From positions 709,001-773,000 of the forward strand of contig NZ_CP139418.1 in assembly GCF_034137685.1 (NCBI RefSeq): a DNA stretch of 64,000 nt, read 5' to 3'. Below are positions 8,205 through 18,788 of this stretch, piece after piece. The notes below the pieces were generated by a model. The model had not been told where the DNA came from, did not search any database, and saw only the letters and a program-made list of their open reading frames with translations. This DNA comes from Streptococcus sp. S1 (GTDB lineage: Bacteria; Bacillota; Bacilli; Lactobacillales; Streptococcaceae). How positions within the stretch are numbered: the first letter of the stretch is position 1; each line of letters starts with the position of its first letter. The position numbers were made by a program, and so were the translations under genes.

Positions 8205-9536
8205 ATGGACCATGTATTGCAGTTTTTTCAGCAGCTCGATAATCTAGTATGGGGCGCCCCGCTGTTGGTGCTCTTGGTGGGAACAGGGATCTACCTAACC
8301 CTTCGCTTGGGTTTGCTTCAAATACGCTACCTTCCAAAAGCTTTTCGCCTGATCTTTACAGAAGATGAGGGACACGGGGATATCTCGAGTTTCGGAGCCC
8401 TTGCGACAGCTCTAGCGGCTACTGTAGGGACGGGGAATATTGTAGGGGTGGCTACAGCGATTCAGACAGGTGGCCCAGGTGCCCTCTTTTGGATGTGGAT
8501 GGCAGCCTTCTTTGGAATGGCGACCAAGTATGCAGAAGGGCTCTTAGCCATTCGTTATCGGACCAAGGATGACAACGGTCATATCTCGGGTGGTCCCATG
8601 TACTACATTCTTCACGGGATGGGAGAGAAGTGGCGACCGCTGGCTATTTTCTTTGCGGTTGCAGGAGTGCTGGTGGCCCTCTTTGGGATCGGAACCATGA
8701 CCCAGGTTAATTCCATTACGGGATCCCTTCAGGCCAGTTTTGGAACAGCTCCAGAAGTGGCTAGTGTAGTAATTGCTCTGGTGGTTTCGACCATCATCTT
8801 TGGAGGGATTCACTGGATTTCCAAAGTCTCTGAAAAAGTGGTTCCTTTTATGGCTGCTGCCTATATCTTTGCGACTATCACGATTATTGTCTTGCATCTG
8901 GACCAATTGCTTCCAGCCTTAAAAGCAGTCTTTTCAGGTGCTTTCACAGGAACTGCAGCCATGGGAGGTTTCGCAGGAGCAACGGTCAAAATGGCTATCC
9001 AAAAAGGGGTGGCGCGTGGGGTTTTCTCTAATGAATCTGGTCTCGGATCTGCACCCATTGCAGCCGCCGCAGCGAAGACCAATGAGCCCGTCGAGCAAGG
9101 TTTGATCTCCATGACAGGAACCTTTATTGATACCATTATCATCTGTAGTTTGACAGGACTTTCACTCTTGGTTTCAGGTGAGTGGATGGCTAAGGGCAGC
9201 ACTAGCACCCTGACTCAGGATACGTTTACAGGCGTCTTTGGTCCAGTCGGAGGTATCATTCTAACGCTATGCTTGGTGCTTTTTGCGACCACGACTATTC
9301 TTGGATGGTCTTATTACGGAGAGCGGTGTTTTGAATTCCTATTTGGTGTTAAACATATCAACCTCTATCGGACCTTCTTTGTTTTTATGGTTGGACTAGG
9401 AGGCTTCCTTAAGCTGGATCTGGTCTGGGTGATCGCGGATATTGTGAATGGGCTGATGGCTTTGCCCAACCTGATCGCCCTTTTAGCTCTCTCCCCTGTC
9501 ATCATCAAAGAAAGCAAACAATACTTTAAGAAATAA
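8205..9536 (+). CDS. Alanine/glycine:cation symporter (AgcS family)
   Basis: The 443-residue membrane protein is a sodium:alanine/glycine symporter. Family motifs include ATALAATVGTGNIVGVATAI, GGPGALFWMWMAAFFGM and FSNESGLGSAPIAAAAA. About ten or more transmembrane helices are visible. The glycine riboswitch directly upstream supports glycine, perhaps with alanine, as a substrate; whether expression rises or falls with glycine cannot be decided by eye. GGAGACAGAAA precedes the ATG. It converges on sstT with a shared terminator. Confidence 0.93.
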   Translation: MDHVLQFFQQLDNLVWGAPLLVLLVGTGIYLTLRLGLLQIRYLPKAFRLIFTEDEGHGDISSFGALATALAATVGTGNIVGVATAIQTGGPGALFWMWMAAFFGMATKYAEGLLAIRYRTKDDNGHISGGPMYYILHGMGEKWRPLAIFFAVAGVLVALFGIGTMTQVNSITGSLQASFGTAPEVASVVIALVVSTIIFGGIHWISKVSEKVVPFMAAAYIFATITIIVLHLDQLLPALKAVFSGAFTGTAAMGGFAGATVKMAIQKGVARGVFSNESGLGSAPIAAAAAKTNEPVEQGLISMTGTFIDTIIICSLTGLSLLVSGEWMAKGSTSTLTQDTFTGVFGPVGGIILTLCLVLFATTTILGWSYYGERCFEFLFGVKHINLYRTFFVFMVGLGGFLKLDLVWVIADIVNGLMALPNLIALLALSPVIIKESKQYFKK

Positions 9537-9539
9537 GAA

Positions 9540-9567
9540 AACCCAGATCGCGAGATCTGGGTTTTCT
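9540..9567. terminator. Bidirectional terminator between agcS and sstT
   Basis: AACCCAGATC and GATCTGGGTT form a strong stem with T-rich sequence on both sides. It serves both convergent genes. Confidence 0.85.
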
Positions 9568-9589
9568 TGTCTATTTGAGATAGGCTCAT

Positions 9590-10807
9590 TTAATAGCGTT
9601 TTTCTTTTGGCCAGCTGCTCATTTCGGCGATGGCAGTGAAGAGTGCATCTGTCGAAGAGTTGAGGGCTGTTTCACAAGAGTCTTGGATGACCCCGATGAT
9701 AAAGCCGACGCTGACGACTTGCATGGCCAAATCATTGGTGATGCCAAAGAGGCTACAAGCAACAGGGATGAGAAGGAGAGATCCTCCCGCAACTCCGGAT
9801 GCTCCACAAGCAGAGATAGCCGCTACGACACTCAGGATGAGCGCCGTTCCAAAGTCAACCTGAATGTGCAAGGTATTGGCAGCAGCTAGCGTCAAAATAT
9901 TGATCGTCACGGCTGCGCCTGCCATGTTTACAGTTGAACCAAGTGGAATGGAGACAGAATAGATGTCTGGATTCAGCCCCAACTCTTCACAGAGACGCAT
10001 ATTGACAGGGATATTGGCTGCAGAACTTCGAGTGAAGAAGGCTGTTACCCCACTGACACGGAGGCATTTAAAAACTAGGGGATAAGGGTTCTTGCGGATC
10101 ATGAAAAAGACGATCAATGGATTGATGACCAGGGCTACAAAAGCCATGGTACCAACCAAAACAAGTAAGAGAATCCCGTAGTTACTAAGGGCACTGAGTC
10201 CTTGGCCAGCGATGGTCGTGAAGACCAAGCCTAAGATCCCAAATGGAGCTAGGTTGATAATCCACTCAACGATTTTTGAAGTGATGTCTGCTAGGGTTTG
10301 CAGGAGGTCTTTACTGTGTTCACTCGCCTCTCTCATAGCGATCCCAAAGACAGTTGCCCAAGAAAGGATCCCAATGTAGTTGGCTTGCTGCAAGGCGTTG
10401 ACCGGGTTGTCGACGATCTTGAGCAAGAGGTTACTGATCACTTCGCCAATCCCGTTTGGAGAGGATCCTTCAGCAGCCTTTCCAGTTAGGGTAATGGTGA
10501 TAGGGAAAATGTAATTGACCAAAACAGCGACGAAGGCAGCAGCAAAGGTTCCTAGGAGATAGAGGACGATGACCTTTTTCATATTGGTCTCTGTCCCTTT
10601 TTGGTGTTGGGAGAGGGCATTTGCGACGAGCGCAAAGACCAGAAGGGGTGCGATCGCACGGAGCCCCCCAACAAAGAACTCTCCTAAGAGTCCAATGCCA
10701 GTTGCTTTCGGGAAGATAAGTGCTAGGATGACTCCAAGTACAATCCCGATTGCGATCCTTTTCATAAGGTTGGTTTTATTCCAAGTTGTAATCAATCGAT
10801 GAATCAT
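9590..10807 (-). CDS. sstT: Serine/threonine:Na+ symporter
   Basis: The 405-residue protein is a DAACS-family transporter matching SstT, with [20 protein letters not shown] at the N-terminus, [41 protein letters not shown] and [21 protein letters not shown]. It imports serine and threonine with sodium. The ATG at 10807 has a perfect AAGGAGG; the 24 extra codons upstream were rejected. A promoter with TTGCTT and TATAAT 17 nt apart lies upstream at 10867-10839 on the minus strand. Confidence 0.95.
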   Translation of the reverse strand: MIHRLITTWNKTNLMKRIAIGIVLGVILALIFPKATGIGLLGEFFVGGLRAIAPLLVFALVANALSQHQKGTETNMKKVIVLYLLGTFAAAFVAVLVNYIFPITITLTGKAAEGSSPNGIGEVISNLLLKIVDNPVNALQQANYIGILSWATVFGIAMREASEHSKDLLQTLADITSKIVEWIINLAPFGILGLVFTTIAGQGLSALSNYGILLLVLVGTMAFVALVINPLIVFFMIRKNPYPLVFKCLRVSGVTAFFTRSSAANIPVNMRLCEELGLNPDIYSVSIPLGSTVNMAGAAVTINILTLAAANTLHIQVDFGTALILSVVAAISACGASGVAGGSLLLIPVACSLFGITNDLAMQVVSVGFIIGVIQDSCETALNSSTDALFTAIAEMSSWPKEKRY

Positions 10808-10838
10808 GTAGGACCTCCTTAAAAAATAATTAAGGAAT

Positions 10839-10867
10839 ATTATACGATAGTTAGGGGGGGAAAGCAA
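10839..10867 (-). promoter_or_regulatory. Promoter of sstT
   Basis: On the minus strand TTGCTT (10867-10862) and TATAAT (10844-10839) are separated by 17 nt, about 30 nt before the start codon. Confidence 0.6.
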
Positions 10868-10944
10868 TGAAATTTTCAAAAAATAGCCTTATTTCCGAAT
10901 ATTTGATATAATTATACTATTCTTTGGTAGAAAGGCCCGAATAA

Positions 10945-11793
10945 ATGAGTCAAGCTTTCCAACGTTATTTCAGTAAAATAGACTGGACGAAGATTTTTGA
11001 TGATCTGATATCAAAATGTATCTCTCTAATTTTTATCTTTCTCTTATTTTTTATCGCTAAAAAGGCCATCCATAGCCTGGTCAAGCGGATATTAACCCCT
11101 TCCTTTAAGTATACGGTGCAGGATGAAGCCCGTAAAAAAACGATTCTCCGTTTGGTTGAGAGCCTCTTAAACTATTGTTTGTATTTCATCTTGATCTACT
11201 GGATTTTATCGATTCTGGGTCTTCCGGTCTCTAGTCTCTTGGCTGGTGCTGGGATTGCTGGGGTGGCGATTGGGATGGGAGCCCAGGGCTTTCTTTCCGA
11301 TTTGGTCAATGGTTTCTTCATCCTTTTAGAACGCCAGCTGGACGTGGGTGACAATGTTCGTCTCACGAATGGGTCTATTAATATTGCCGGCATCGTCAGC
11401 AGTGTCGGGATTCGGACGACCCAGGTACGGGACTTTGATGGGACTCTCCACTTTGTTCCGAATCGCAATATCACCGTCGTCAGCAATCTCTCACGCGGCG
11501 ATATGCGCGTGCTGATCGATATTCCGCTAGACGCAAATACCGATCTCGACAAGATCTATCAGGTGATTGCTCAGGTCAATCAGTCTGAACAAGATAAACA
11601 CCCAGAGGTGTTGACAGGTCCTACGATTTTAGGCCCACAGATCGAAAAAAATGGTCGTTATTCCTTCCGAATTGCTATGACTGCGCAAAATGGAACCCAG
11701 ACGACTGTCTATCATACCTACTATAAACTCTACCATGATGCCTTGATGGAAGCAGGGATTAACCTACCGACAGGAAAGAACGGGATCATGTAA
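10945..11793 (+). CDS. mscS: Small-conductance mechanosensitive channel (MscS family)
   Basis: The 282-residue protein has three N-terminal transmembrane helices; the third is the pore helix, in the region LLAGAGIAGVAIGMGAQGFL, with the Gly/Ala packing pattern of MscS. The beta domain follows, with DVGDNVRL and FVPNRNITVVSNLSRG. It releases solutes on membrane stretch. GAAAGG precedes the ATG. Repeat B1 begins within 10 nt of its stop and supplies the terminator. Confidence 0.93.
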   Translation: MSQAFQRYFSKIDWTKIFDDLISKCISLIFIFLLFFIAKKAIHSLVKRILTPSFKYTVQDEARKKTILRLVESLLNYCLYFILIYWILSILGLPVSSLLAGAGIAGVAIGMGAQGFLSDLVNGFFILLERQLDVGDNVRLTNGSINIAGIVSSVGIRTTQVRDFDGTLHFVPNRNITVVSNLSRGDMRVLIDIPLDANTDLDKIYQVIAQVNQSEQDKHPEVLTGPTILGPQIEKNGRYSFRIAMTAQNGTQTTVYHTYYKLYHDALMEAGINLPTGKNGIM

Positions 11794-11802
11794 CACAAAA
11801 AA

Positions 11803-11973
11803 GAGGCTGGGACAAAAGTCCTAGCCTCTTTTTTGTTTTTGGATTGTCGAGCAAGACGCAGTGGTTGAGTGGGCTCTACTACGCTGATTTCATCAGCTTT
11901 TACAGCCCTACTCAACTGTGCGGAGGTGGGACGACGAAATCGAATTCTAACGAATTACCGATTTCTGTCCCAC
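11803..11973 (-). repeat. Family B intergenic repeat, copy B1
   Basis: Copy running opposite to B2-B4. It opens with GAGGCTGGGAC/GTCCTAGCCTC plus T-run, which terminates mscS, then a stem GAGTGGGCT/AGCCCTACTC enclosing GCTGATTTCATCAGC, and closes with GTGGGAC/GTCCCAC enclosing an AATTC/GAATT hairpin. Confidence 0.88.
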
Positions 11974-11986
11974 TTTCTTTTTTGGT

Positions 11987-12304
11987 CTATTTTAAGTGGC
12001 AGTATTTGAAATCCAGCTTTTTAATCTGGTCCCAATTTTTTCGAGCATCTGGTGGCAAGACGATGAGTTGCTTGCGCAGCATAGTCGTGATTTCAAGATT
12101 TAAGGATTCGATCGGGAGGGCAATGGCTACGGAACTTTTTGCCCTTTGGATCTTGTCCATGCAACATTCAATATGATGGCAAGCTGCGCCGGTCTGAGAT
12201 TGACGGCTAGCTGCGATTTCTTGTCGCATATTGGAGAGTAATTGGACCAATTCAGACTTAAGGAATTCGATCGTATCTGATTTTTCTTGAGCTAAAAGAA
12301 ACAT
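11987..12304 (-). CDS. Hypothetical 105-residue protein with a cysteine cluster
   Basis: I do not recognise this protein. It is cytoplasmic in character: an N-terminal helix FLLAQEKSDTIEFLKSELVQ, a central AACHHIECCMDKIQ with three cysteines and two histidines that could bind metal, and a basic helical C-terminus. The ATG at 12304 has AGGAGGTG at the right distance; an in-frame GTG at 12310 was rejected. It stands alone between repeat B1 and the gdhA terminator. Good ribosome binding site and open frame support a real gene. Confidence 0.65.
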   Translation of the reverse strand: MFLLAQEKSDTIEFLKSELVQLLSNMRQEIAASRQSQTGAACHHIECCMDKIQRAKSSVAIALPIESLNLEITTMLRKQLIVLPPDARKNWDQIKKLDFKYCHLK

Positions 12305-12310
12305 AAGCAC

Positions 12311-12503
12311 ACCTCCTTTTGCTATAGTTTAATACTAATTTATTAAAAATGCAAGGGGGTAAAGTAAAAAAAATAAAATTTTTTTAGAAAAAGATACAGA
12401 AAAAGAGAGGGCTTACATCTCCCCACTACAGAAGGTCGAACCCCTTGTCTTAAAAATGGCTTTTCTCCCTTGGTCGGGTTGACTTGATAGAGGTCGGTAG
12501 CTA
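12311..12503. other. Intergenic stretch with no recognised element
   Basis: Beyond the presumed promoter of the 105-residue protein, which includes an AT-rich tract at 12325-12385, I see no gene, repeat or RNA element before the gdhA terminator. Confidence 0.5.
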
Positions 12504-12539
12504 CAAAAAAACTCCTGAAACATACTGGTTTCAGGAGTT
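12504..12539 (-). terminator. Terminator of gdhA
   Basis: AACTCCTGAAAC and GTTTCAGGAGTT form a 12-bp stem; on the minus strand it ends in a run of seven T. Confidence 0.85.
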
Positions 12540-12582
12540 GAGAGGCTTTGACCCGAAGGTCTCAAAGAAAAATATCGATTGA

Positions 12583-13971
<1,389 letters not shown>

Positions 13972-14028
13972 CTAGGGGAGTGGTTTTGAGACAGTTGACA
14001 AACAATGTCATGTTTTTTTACATGGATC

Positions 14029-14057
14029 ATTATAGCAGACTTTTTTTGGCTTGTAAA
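14029..14057 (-). promoter_or_regulatory. Promoter of gdhA
   Basis: On the minus strand TTTACA (14057-14052) and TATAAT (14034-14029) are 17 nt apart. About 100 nt separate it from the gdhA start, leaving room for a leader; that leader contains ACATG/CATGT arms near 14008-14024. Confidence 0.65.
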
Positions 14058-14133
14058 GAAAAAAGTTGAATTTTCTGAAAATTTTATCACTAGTAGGAAA
14101 GTCCGAATGTTTGGAAGAATTTTTAGCTTTGAT

Positions 14134-14163
14134 TGTCCGGAAGCTTCCAAGTGATGGTATAAT
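14134..14163 (+). promoter_or_regulatory. Promoter of pyrD
   Basis: TTGTCC at 14134-14139 and an extended -10, TGGTATAAT, ending at 14163. The start codon is 65 nt further on. Confidence 0.6.
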
Positions 14164-14228
14164 GAAAGAAGAAAATAGAGAGCATCCCGAACGATTCTGT
14201 TGGTGGTGTTTCAAAAAAGGAGTACAAG

Positions 14229-15164
14229 ATGGTATCGACAAAGACGCAAATTGCTGGTTTTGAATTTGACAACTGCTTGATGAATGCGGCAGGTGTAGCC
14301 TGTATGACCACTGAGGAATTAGAAGAAGTGAAGAACTCAGCTGCTGGGACCTTTGTGACCAAGACAGCGACCTTAGAATTCCGTGCTGGTAATCCAGAGC
14401 CACGCTACCAAGATGTGCCGCTTGGTTCGATCAATTCGATGGGGCTACCTAACCAAGGGTTGGACTATTATTTGAATTACTTATTAGAGTTGCAAGAAAC
14501 GGATCCTGACCGGACCTTCTTCTTATCTCTCGTCGGCATGTCTCCTGAAGAGACCCATACCATCTTGAAAAAGGTGCAAGACAGTGACTTTAAAGGCTTG
14601 ACAGAGTTGAACCTATCTTGTCCCAATGTCCCTGGGAAACCTCAGATTGCCTATGATTTTGATACGACAGATCGGATCTTGTCTGAGGTCTTTGCCTATT
14701 TCACCAAACCTCTAGGGATCAAGTTGCCACCTTATTTTGATATCGTTCATTTTGATCAAGTAGCAGCGATCTTTAACAAATACCCGCTCAAGTTTGTCAA
14801 CTGCGTCAACTCGATCGGAAATGGCCTCTACATCGAGGATGAATCCGTGGTGATTCGTCCTAAGAACGGATTTGGTGGGATTGGTGGAGAATACATCAAA
14901 CCAACGGCTCTCGCTAATGTCCATGCTTTTTACCAACGTCTGAATCCAGAAATCCAGATTGTGGGGACAGGGGGCGTCTTGACTGGTCGCGATGCTTTTG
15001 AACATATCCTTTGTGGGGCTAGTATGGTGCAAATCGGAACGACACTCCATAAAGAAGGAGTAGGAGCTTTTGACCGCATCACTGCGGAGTTCAAAGCCAT
15101 CATGGAAGAAAAAGGCTACCAAAGCCTGGAAGACTTCCGTGGGAAATTGCACTACATTGACTAA
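14229..15164 (+). CDS. pyrD: Dihydroorotate dehydrogenase, class 1A
   Basis: The 311-residue protein converts dihydroorotate to orotate in pyrimidine synthesis. Class 1A enzymes are soluble, fumarate-dependent dimers with a catalytic cysteine, here in [17 protein letters not shown]-binding features are [16 protein letters not shown] near the start, [11 protein letters not shown], and the [20 protein letters not shown] phosphate loop. AAAGGAG precedes the ATG. No other pyrimidine gene is nearby. It ends in a strong terminator. Confidence 0.95.
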   Translation: MVSTKTQIAGFEFDNCLMNAAGVACMTTEELEEVKNSAAGTFVTKTATLEFRAGNPEPRYQDVPLGSINSMGLPNQGLDYYLNYLLELQETDPDRTFFLSLVGMSPEETHTILKKVQDSDFKGLTELNLSCPNVPGKPQIAYDFDTTDRILSEVFAYFTKPLGIKLPPYFDIVHFDQVAAIFNKYPLKFVNCVNSIGNGLYIEDESVVIRPKNGFGGIGGEYIKPTALANVHAFYQRLNPEIQIVGTGGVLTGRDAFEHILCGASMVQIGTTLHKEGVGAFDRITAEFKAIMEEKGYQSLEDFRGKLHYID

Positions 15165-15172
15165 TCTTTCGA

Positions 15173-15210
15173 AAAAAACTTCCTCAAGTGGAAACTTGGG
15201 GAAGTTTTTT
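15173..15210 (+). terminator. Terminator of pyrD
   Basis: AACTTCCTCAAG and CTTGGGGAAGTT pair across a short loop and are followed by a T-run. Confidence 0.85.
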
Positions 15211-15212
15211 AT

Positions 15213-15388
15213 GAGAGTGGGACAGAAATCGGTAATTCGTTAGAATTCAATTTCGTCGTCCCACCTCCGCACAGTTGAGTAGGGCTGTAAAAGCTGATGA
15301 AATCAGCGTAGTAGAGCCCACTCAACCACTGCGTCTTGCTTGACAATCCAAAAATAATTGAGAGGCTAGGACTTTTGTCCCAACCTCA
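15213..15388 (+). repeat. Family B intergenic repeat, copy B2
   Basis: Same three-stem structure as B1 but in the opposite orientation. It begins GAGAGTGGGACAGAAATCGG and ends GGACTTTTGTCCCAACCTC. The conserved central part includes GCTGATGAAATCAGC and TAGAGCCCACTCAACCACTG. Confidence 0.9.
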
Positions 15389-15469
15389 TTCTGTTCCTAG
15401 TTTTAGGAATTTTCCATTTTTATAGAGAGAAAAAGGTGTACAATGGAGGTGAAAAGGAAGGTGATTTCT

Positions 15470-15799
15470 ATGGAAGAAAGGGATGTGATTCAAGAGGCAA
15501 GAACGACGATCAGCCTTCTTCAAACAGCCTTTTCTAAGGGATTCACCCCCAGTCCAGATACCCTTCGATTTCGAGAAAATCTAGATCAGATGTTGAAAGG
15601 TTTACGAAAGGCTAGGCGGGTAGACAATCGTATGTTGATTGAGTTAGAAAAGTTTTATCAGACCGCCAGTTTATTGATTGGTCTGGGTGGGCTAGCTTTG
15701 AACGAAGAGGCCTTTCAAGCTTGGCGAGCTTATGATCACTGGCATTACGAGGTTGTGAAACCTCAGTTACAGGTCTACGGACCGACGGTGGTGTTGTAG
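15470..15799 (+). CDS. Hypothetical 109-residue protein
   Basis: I do not recognise a family. The protein is soluble and mostly helical, with RKARRVDNRMLIELEKFYQ and a conserved-looking LIGLGGLALNEEAFQAWRAY. I chose the ATG at 15470, preceded by GGAAGGTGATTTCT; the ATG at 15443 overlaps a likely -10 box (TACAAT at 15439-15444) and is probably not a start. The tiny ORF at 15850 follows 50 nt downstream and could share its transcript. Confidence 0.6.
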   Translation: MEERDVIQEARTTISLLQTAFSKGFTPSPDTLRFRENLDQMLKGLRKARRVDNRMLIELEKFYQTASLLIGLGGLALNEEAFQAWRAYDHWHYEVVKPQLQVYGPTVVL

Positions 15800-15849
15800 T
15801 TGATACTAGCCTGGTGCTTGTCCACAGATATTCAGAGGAGGTGTTGGTC

Positions 15850-15936
15850 ATGGTAGTCCTTCATGATTTTCTACATCAGTTAACCCTATCGTTTTGGAAT
15901 TTTTATTACTCGCTCTTTTTCTTATTTGAAAAATAA
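15850..15936 (+). CDS. Possible 28-residue hydrophobic peptide
   Basis: A perfect AGGAGGTG lies 6 nt before an ATG opening a 28-codon frame, MVVLHDFLHQ then a Phe/Leu/Tyr-rich segment, ending FFLFEK. The peptide would be a single short membrane helix. A stem-loop with T-run follows about 10 nt after the stop. Such a unit (ribosome binding site, small hydrophobic peptide, terminator) fits a small membrane protein, a leader or a toxin-like peptide; I match it to no family. Confidence 0.4.
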   Translation: MVVLHDFLHQLTLSFWNFYYSLFFLFEK

Positions 15937-15943
15937 GAAGGAT

Positions 15944-15976
15944 TGAATCCCTTTTACATATAGTAGAAGGGATTTT
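15944..15976 (+). terminator. Terminator after the 28-codon ORF
   Basis: AATCCCTT and AAGGGATT pair around a loop of about 13 nt and are followed by TTTT. Confidence 0.65.
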
Positions 15977-16074
15977 TGATGCAGAATCCTTGAAAATCTG
16001 AGGCTCTTGGATTATGATGGAGCTAATAGATGTCAAGCGTTCCTTGTGGGGAATGCAGGAAGCGAGGAAAAAAG

Positions 16075-17010
16075 ATGGCAGAGATTTATTTAGCAGGTGG
16101 CTGTTTTTGGGGCTTAGAGGAATATTTTTCACGGATCCCCGGTGTAGAAGAGACGACGGTAGGCTATGCCAATGGCCAGGTAGAAACGACCAATTACCAA
16201 CTGATCAAGGAAACGGATCATGCAGAGACCGTTCAGGTCATCTACGATCCAGACAAAATCACCCTACGAGCGATTCTGCTCTACTATTTTCGTGTGATCG
16301 ATCCCTTGTCCGTTAACAAACAGGGAAATGATCGAGGCCGCCAATATCGGACCGGTGTCTATTATACAGACGAGGCAGATCATGAAGTGATCGCCCAAGT
16401 GTTTGCGGAAGAAGAGAAGCAACTGGGCAGCAAAATTGTGGTTGAGCTAGAACCTTTGCGTCACTACATCCTAGCTGAGGACTACCACCAAGACTACCTC
16501 AAGAAGAATCCTGGAGGTTATTGCCATATTGATGTGACGGATGCTGAGCAGCCCTTGATTGATCCGTCAGCCTATCAGAAGCCAGATCAAGAAACCCTAA
16601 AAGGGAAACTGACAGCAGAGCAGTACCAAGTCACCCAAGAAAGCGCGACGGAACGTCCGTTCCACAATGCCTATGATCAGACCTTTGAAGAGGGGATCTA
16701 TGTGGATATTACGACGGGGGAGCCACTCTTTTTTGCCAAGGATAAGTTTGCGTCTGGCTGTGGATGGCCAAGTTTCTCCCGTCCCATTGCCAAAGATGTC
16801 GTCCACTATTACCAGGATCATAGCCACGGGATGGAGCGGATCGAAGTTCGTTCCCGTTCAGGCAATGCCCATCTCGGACATGTCTTCACCGATGGACCAA
16901 AAGATCAGGGAGGGCTTCGCTATTGTATCAATTCGGCCTCTCTGCACTTTATTCCAAAAGAGGAAATGGAGCAAGAAGGTTATGGATATTTGTTAAAGGC
17001 TTTGAAATAA
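16075..17010 (+). CDS. msrAB: Peptide methionine sulfoxide reductase MsrA-MsrB fusion
   Basis: The protein reduces both epimers of methionine sulfoxide. The MsrA domain (about residues 1-170) begins [18 protein letters not shown], with the catalytic cysteine in GCFWG. The MsrB domain (about 185-311) has [21 protein letters not shown] and the catalytic cysteine in [14 protein letters not shown] chose the ATG at 16075 (311 residues, no signal peptide, so cytoplasmic); 15 further codons upstream lack homology. It fits the oxidative lifestyle implied by the pyruvate oxidase gene in this window. Confidence 0.95.
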   Translation: MAEIYLAGGCFWGLEEYFSRIPGVEETTVGYANGQVETTNYQLIKETDHAETVQVIYDPDKITLRAILLYYFRVIDPLSVNKQGNDRGRQYRTGVYYTDEADHEVIAQVFAEEEKQLGSKIVVELEPLRHYILAEDYHQDYLKKNPGGYCHIDVTDAEQPLIDPSAYQKPDQETLKGKLTAEQYQVTQESATERPFHNAYDQTFEEGIYVDITTGEPLFFAKDKFASGCGWPSFSRPIAKDVVHYYQDHSHGMERIEVRSRSGNAHLGHVFTDGPKDQGGLRYCINSASLHFIPKEEMEQEGYGYLLKALK

Positions 17011-17044
17011 GAGGGTCTTTCTAATAGATCGAAAAACGGAGTTT

Positions 17045-17248
17045 ATGATGAAAAATAGAAATTTATGGCGAACGATTTTTTCACTTTCAGCTTTGGTGAC
17101 TCTAATTGGATTAGGATTTATTGCCTATAATCATTTTGTATTTCATCAACCTTTTATGAATCGGACGACAAAAGGGTTGCTTTCGGCTTTTTTCCTAAGT
17201 CTTGTCATGGTTGCGATTAGCTTGTCCAAATCAAACGATAAGAAGTGA
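17045..17248 (+). CDS. Small membrane protein, two helices
   Basis: This 67-residue protein has two predicted transmembrane helices (about 10-30 and 43-60) with a short polar loop and a KSNDKK tail. No family recognised. CGGAG lies upstream, and a strong terminator follows the stop. It starts 34 nt after msrAB and may be co-transcribed with it. Confidence 0.6.
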   Translation: MMKNRNLWRTIFSLSALVTLIGLGFIAYNHFVFHQPFMNRTTKGLLSAFFLSLVMVAISLSKSNDKK

Positions 17249-17282
17249 TTTGTGACCATCTATATGAATCAATCAACTGTGC

Positions 17283-17341
17283 GAGAGCAGGACGATGAAG
17301 CGTTTCTAAACAATGGCGTTTCTGTCCTGCTCTCTTTTTTC
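17283..17341 (+). terminator. Terminator after the small membrane protein gene
   Basis: GAGAGCAGGAC and GTCCTGCTCTC form an 11-bp stem over a long loop, followed by a T-run. The loop has its own imperfect repeat (GCGTTTCT twice). The arms resemble the family B end but the interior differs. Confidence 0.75.
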
Positions 17342-17441
17342 TCTTCTTAAAAATTGTGATACAATGAAGAGAAAGTATTTCAATGACAGCTCAATCTGTT
17401 GGCAGAGCATTGGAGAAACTAGGTAGGAAGAAGAGGTAGGA

Positions 17442-18785
17442 ATGTTAGAGAAGTGGGAGAATGTGAAAGGGACCATCAAAACGATGGGAAAAGAGTTGTC
17501 AGCGGCCTTTGATTGGGCTTTTGATCGTCTCTTTTCAAGGATTCAGCTGACCAATGAACAGTTTGTCTATGTGCTCTTGTCAGTCGTTTTTATCGTGGCC
17601 AATGCCATCTTGTGGGTGCAAAAGTTCCAAGGCTTTCCGATCACCGCAACGGAACGGCCAGAGGTTGTGTACAAGGCCAAAACACCGGCTGATCAGATTC
17701 CTCATACAGCTCGAATCATGGCGAATGGAGACCAGCTCTATCATGATTTGCTTTATATGAGCGCGCAAAAAGAAGATGGAAGCTATGATTTTCATGAAAA
17801 TTATGAGTATGTCAAACCCTGGCTACAAAAAGCGGATCTAGCCTTGGGTGATTTTGAGGGAACCATTAACCCGAATTACTATTTGTCAGGTTATCCTCTC
17901 TTTAATGCACCAAGCGAAGTCGTACCAGCCATCAAGGATGCTGGTTATGATGTCATGGATTTGGGACACAACCATATCTTGGATTCAGGCCTAGATGGGG
18001 TCTATTCGACAGCCAAGGCCTTTGAAGATGTAGGCATCACACCTGTCGGTGTCTACACGCATGAAAAGAGAGGGCAAGCTCCCTTGGTGATCAAGGAAGT
18101 GAATGGCATCAAGATTGCTATTCTAGCCTATGCTTACGGCTTTAATGGGATGGAAACGACCCTCACTCCAGAAGAGCAAGCAGATGTCTTGTCTGATCTG
18201 GATGAAGAGCGGATGAAGGCGGAGATCCAAAAGGCAGAGCAAGAGGCCGATATTACTATTGTCATGCCCCAGATGGGAATCGAGTACCAGTTGGAGCCGA
18301 CAGAAGAGCAAAAAGAGCTCTACCATAAGATGGTTTCTTGGGGAGCTGATATTGTCTTTGGCGGACATCCCCATGTTGTAGAGCCTGCTGAAGTGGTCAA
18401 TAAAGATGGTCAAAACAAGCTCATCATCTACTCGATGGGGAATTTCCTTTCTAATCAGCGTCTGGAAACCATGGGGGACGTGGAGACTGCCCAGTGGACA
18501 GAGCGAGGAGTCTTGATGGATGTGACCATCGAAAAGGTCGGTCGCAAGACAAAGATTAAGACAGCGACTGCTCATCCAACCTGGGTTAGTCGAACTCCGA
18601 AGGGGACCTATTCTCCTGAAGGCTATGAGTTGTACAAGTACCAGACCTATATTTTGGAAGATTTTATCCCGGATGGCAAATACCGCGACAAGTTGGATGA
18701 GGAGACCAAGGAGAGAGTGGACACGGCTTACCGAGAAATGAAGGAACATGTTCACTTGGACTGGCCTCAGAGTGGAAAGGAATAG
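17442..18785 (+). CDS. CapA-family (PGA_cap) metallophosphatase-like membrane protein
   Basis: The 447-residue protein has a cytoplasmic N-terminus, one transmembrane helix (about 40-60) and an external domain of the CapA/PgsA type related to calcineurin-like phosphatases. Visible motifs are ARIMANGDQLYH, LGDFEGTINP, DVMDLGHNHILDSGLDG, and FGGHPHVVEPAE with IYSMGNFLSN. In Bacillus the family takes part in poly-gamma-glutamate capsule synthesis, but no partner genes occur here, so the substrate is unknown. GAGGTAGGA precedes the ATG. The MutS-like gene starts 3 nt after its stop. Confidence 0.85.
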   Translation: MLEKWENVKGTIKTMGKELSAAFDWAFDRLFSRIQLTNEQFVYVLLSVVFIVANAILWVQKFQGFPITATERPEVVYKAKTPADQIPHTARIMANGDQLYHDLLYMSAQKEDGSYDFHENYEYVKPWLQKADLALGDFEGTINPNYYLSGYPLFNAPSEVVPAIKDAGYDVMDLGHNHILDSGLDGVYSTAKAFEDVGITPVGVYTHEKRGQAPLVIKEVNGIKIAILAYAYGFNGMETTLTPEEQADVLSDLDEERMKAEIQKAEQEADITIVMPQMGIEYQLEPTEEQKELYHKMVSWGADIVFGGHPHVVEPAEVVNKDGQNKLIIYSMGNFLSNQRLETMGDVETAQWTERGVLMDVTIEKVGRKTKIKTATAHPTWVSRTPKGTYSPEGYELYKYQTYILEDFIPDGKYRDKLDEETKERVDTAYREMKEHVHLDWPQSGKE

Positions 18786-18788
18786 AGT

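Noticed and set aside
14712..15152. Minus-strand open frame of 146 codons
   Set aside because: Antisense to pyrD; no start signal and no recognisable motif.
18123..18755. Minus-strand open frame of 210 codons
   Set aside because: Antisense to the CapA-like gene, Leu/His-rich composition typical of a shadow frame.
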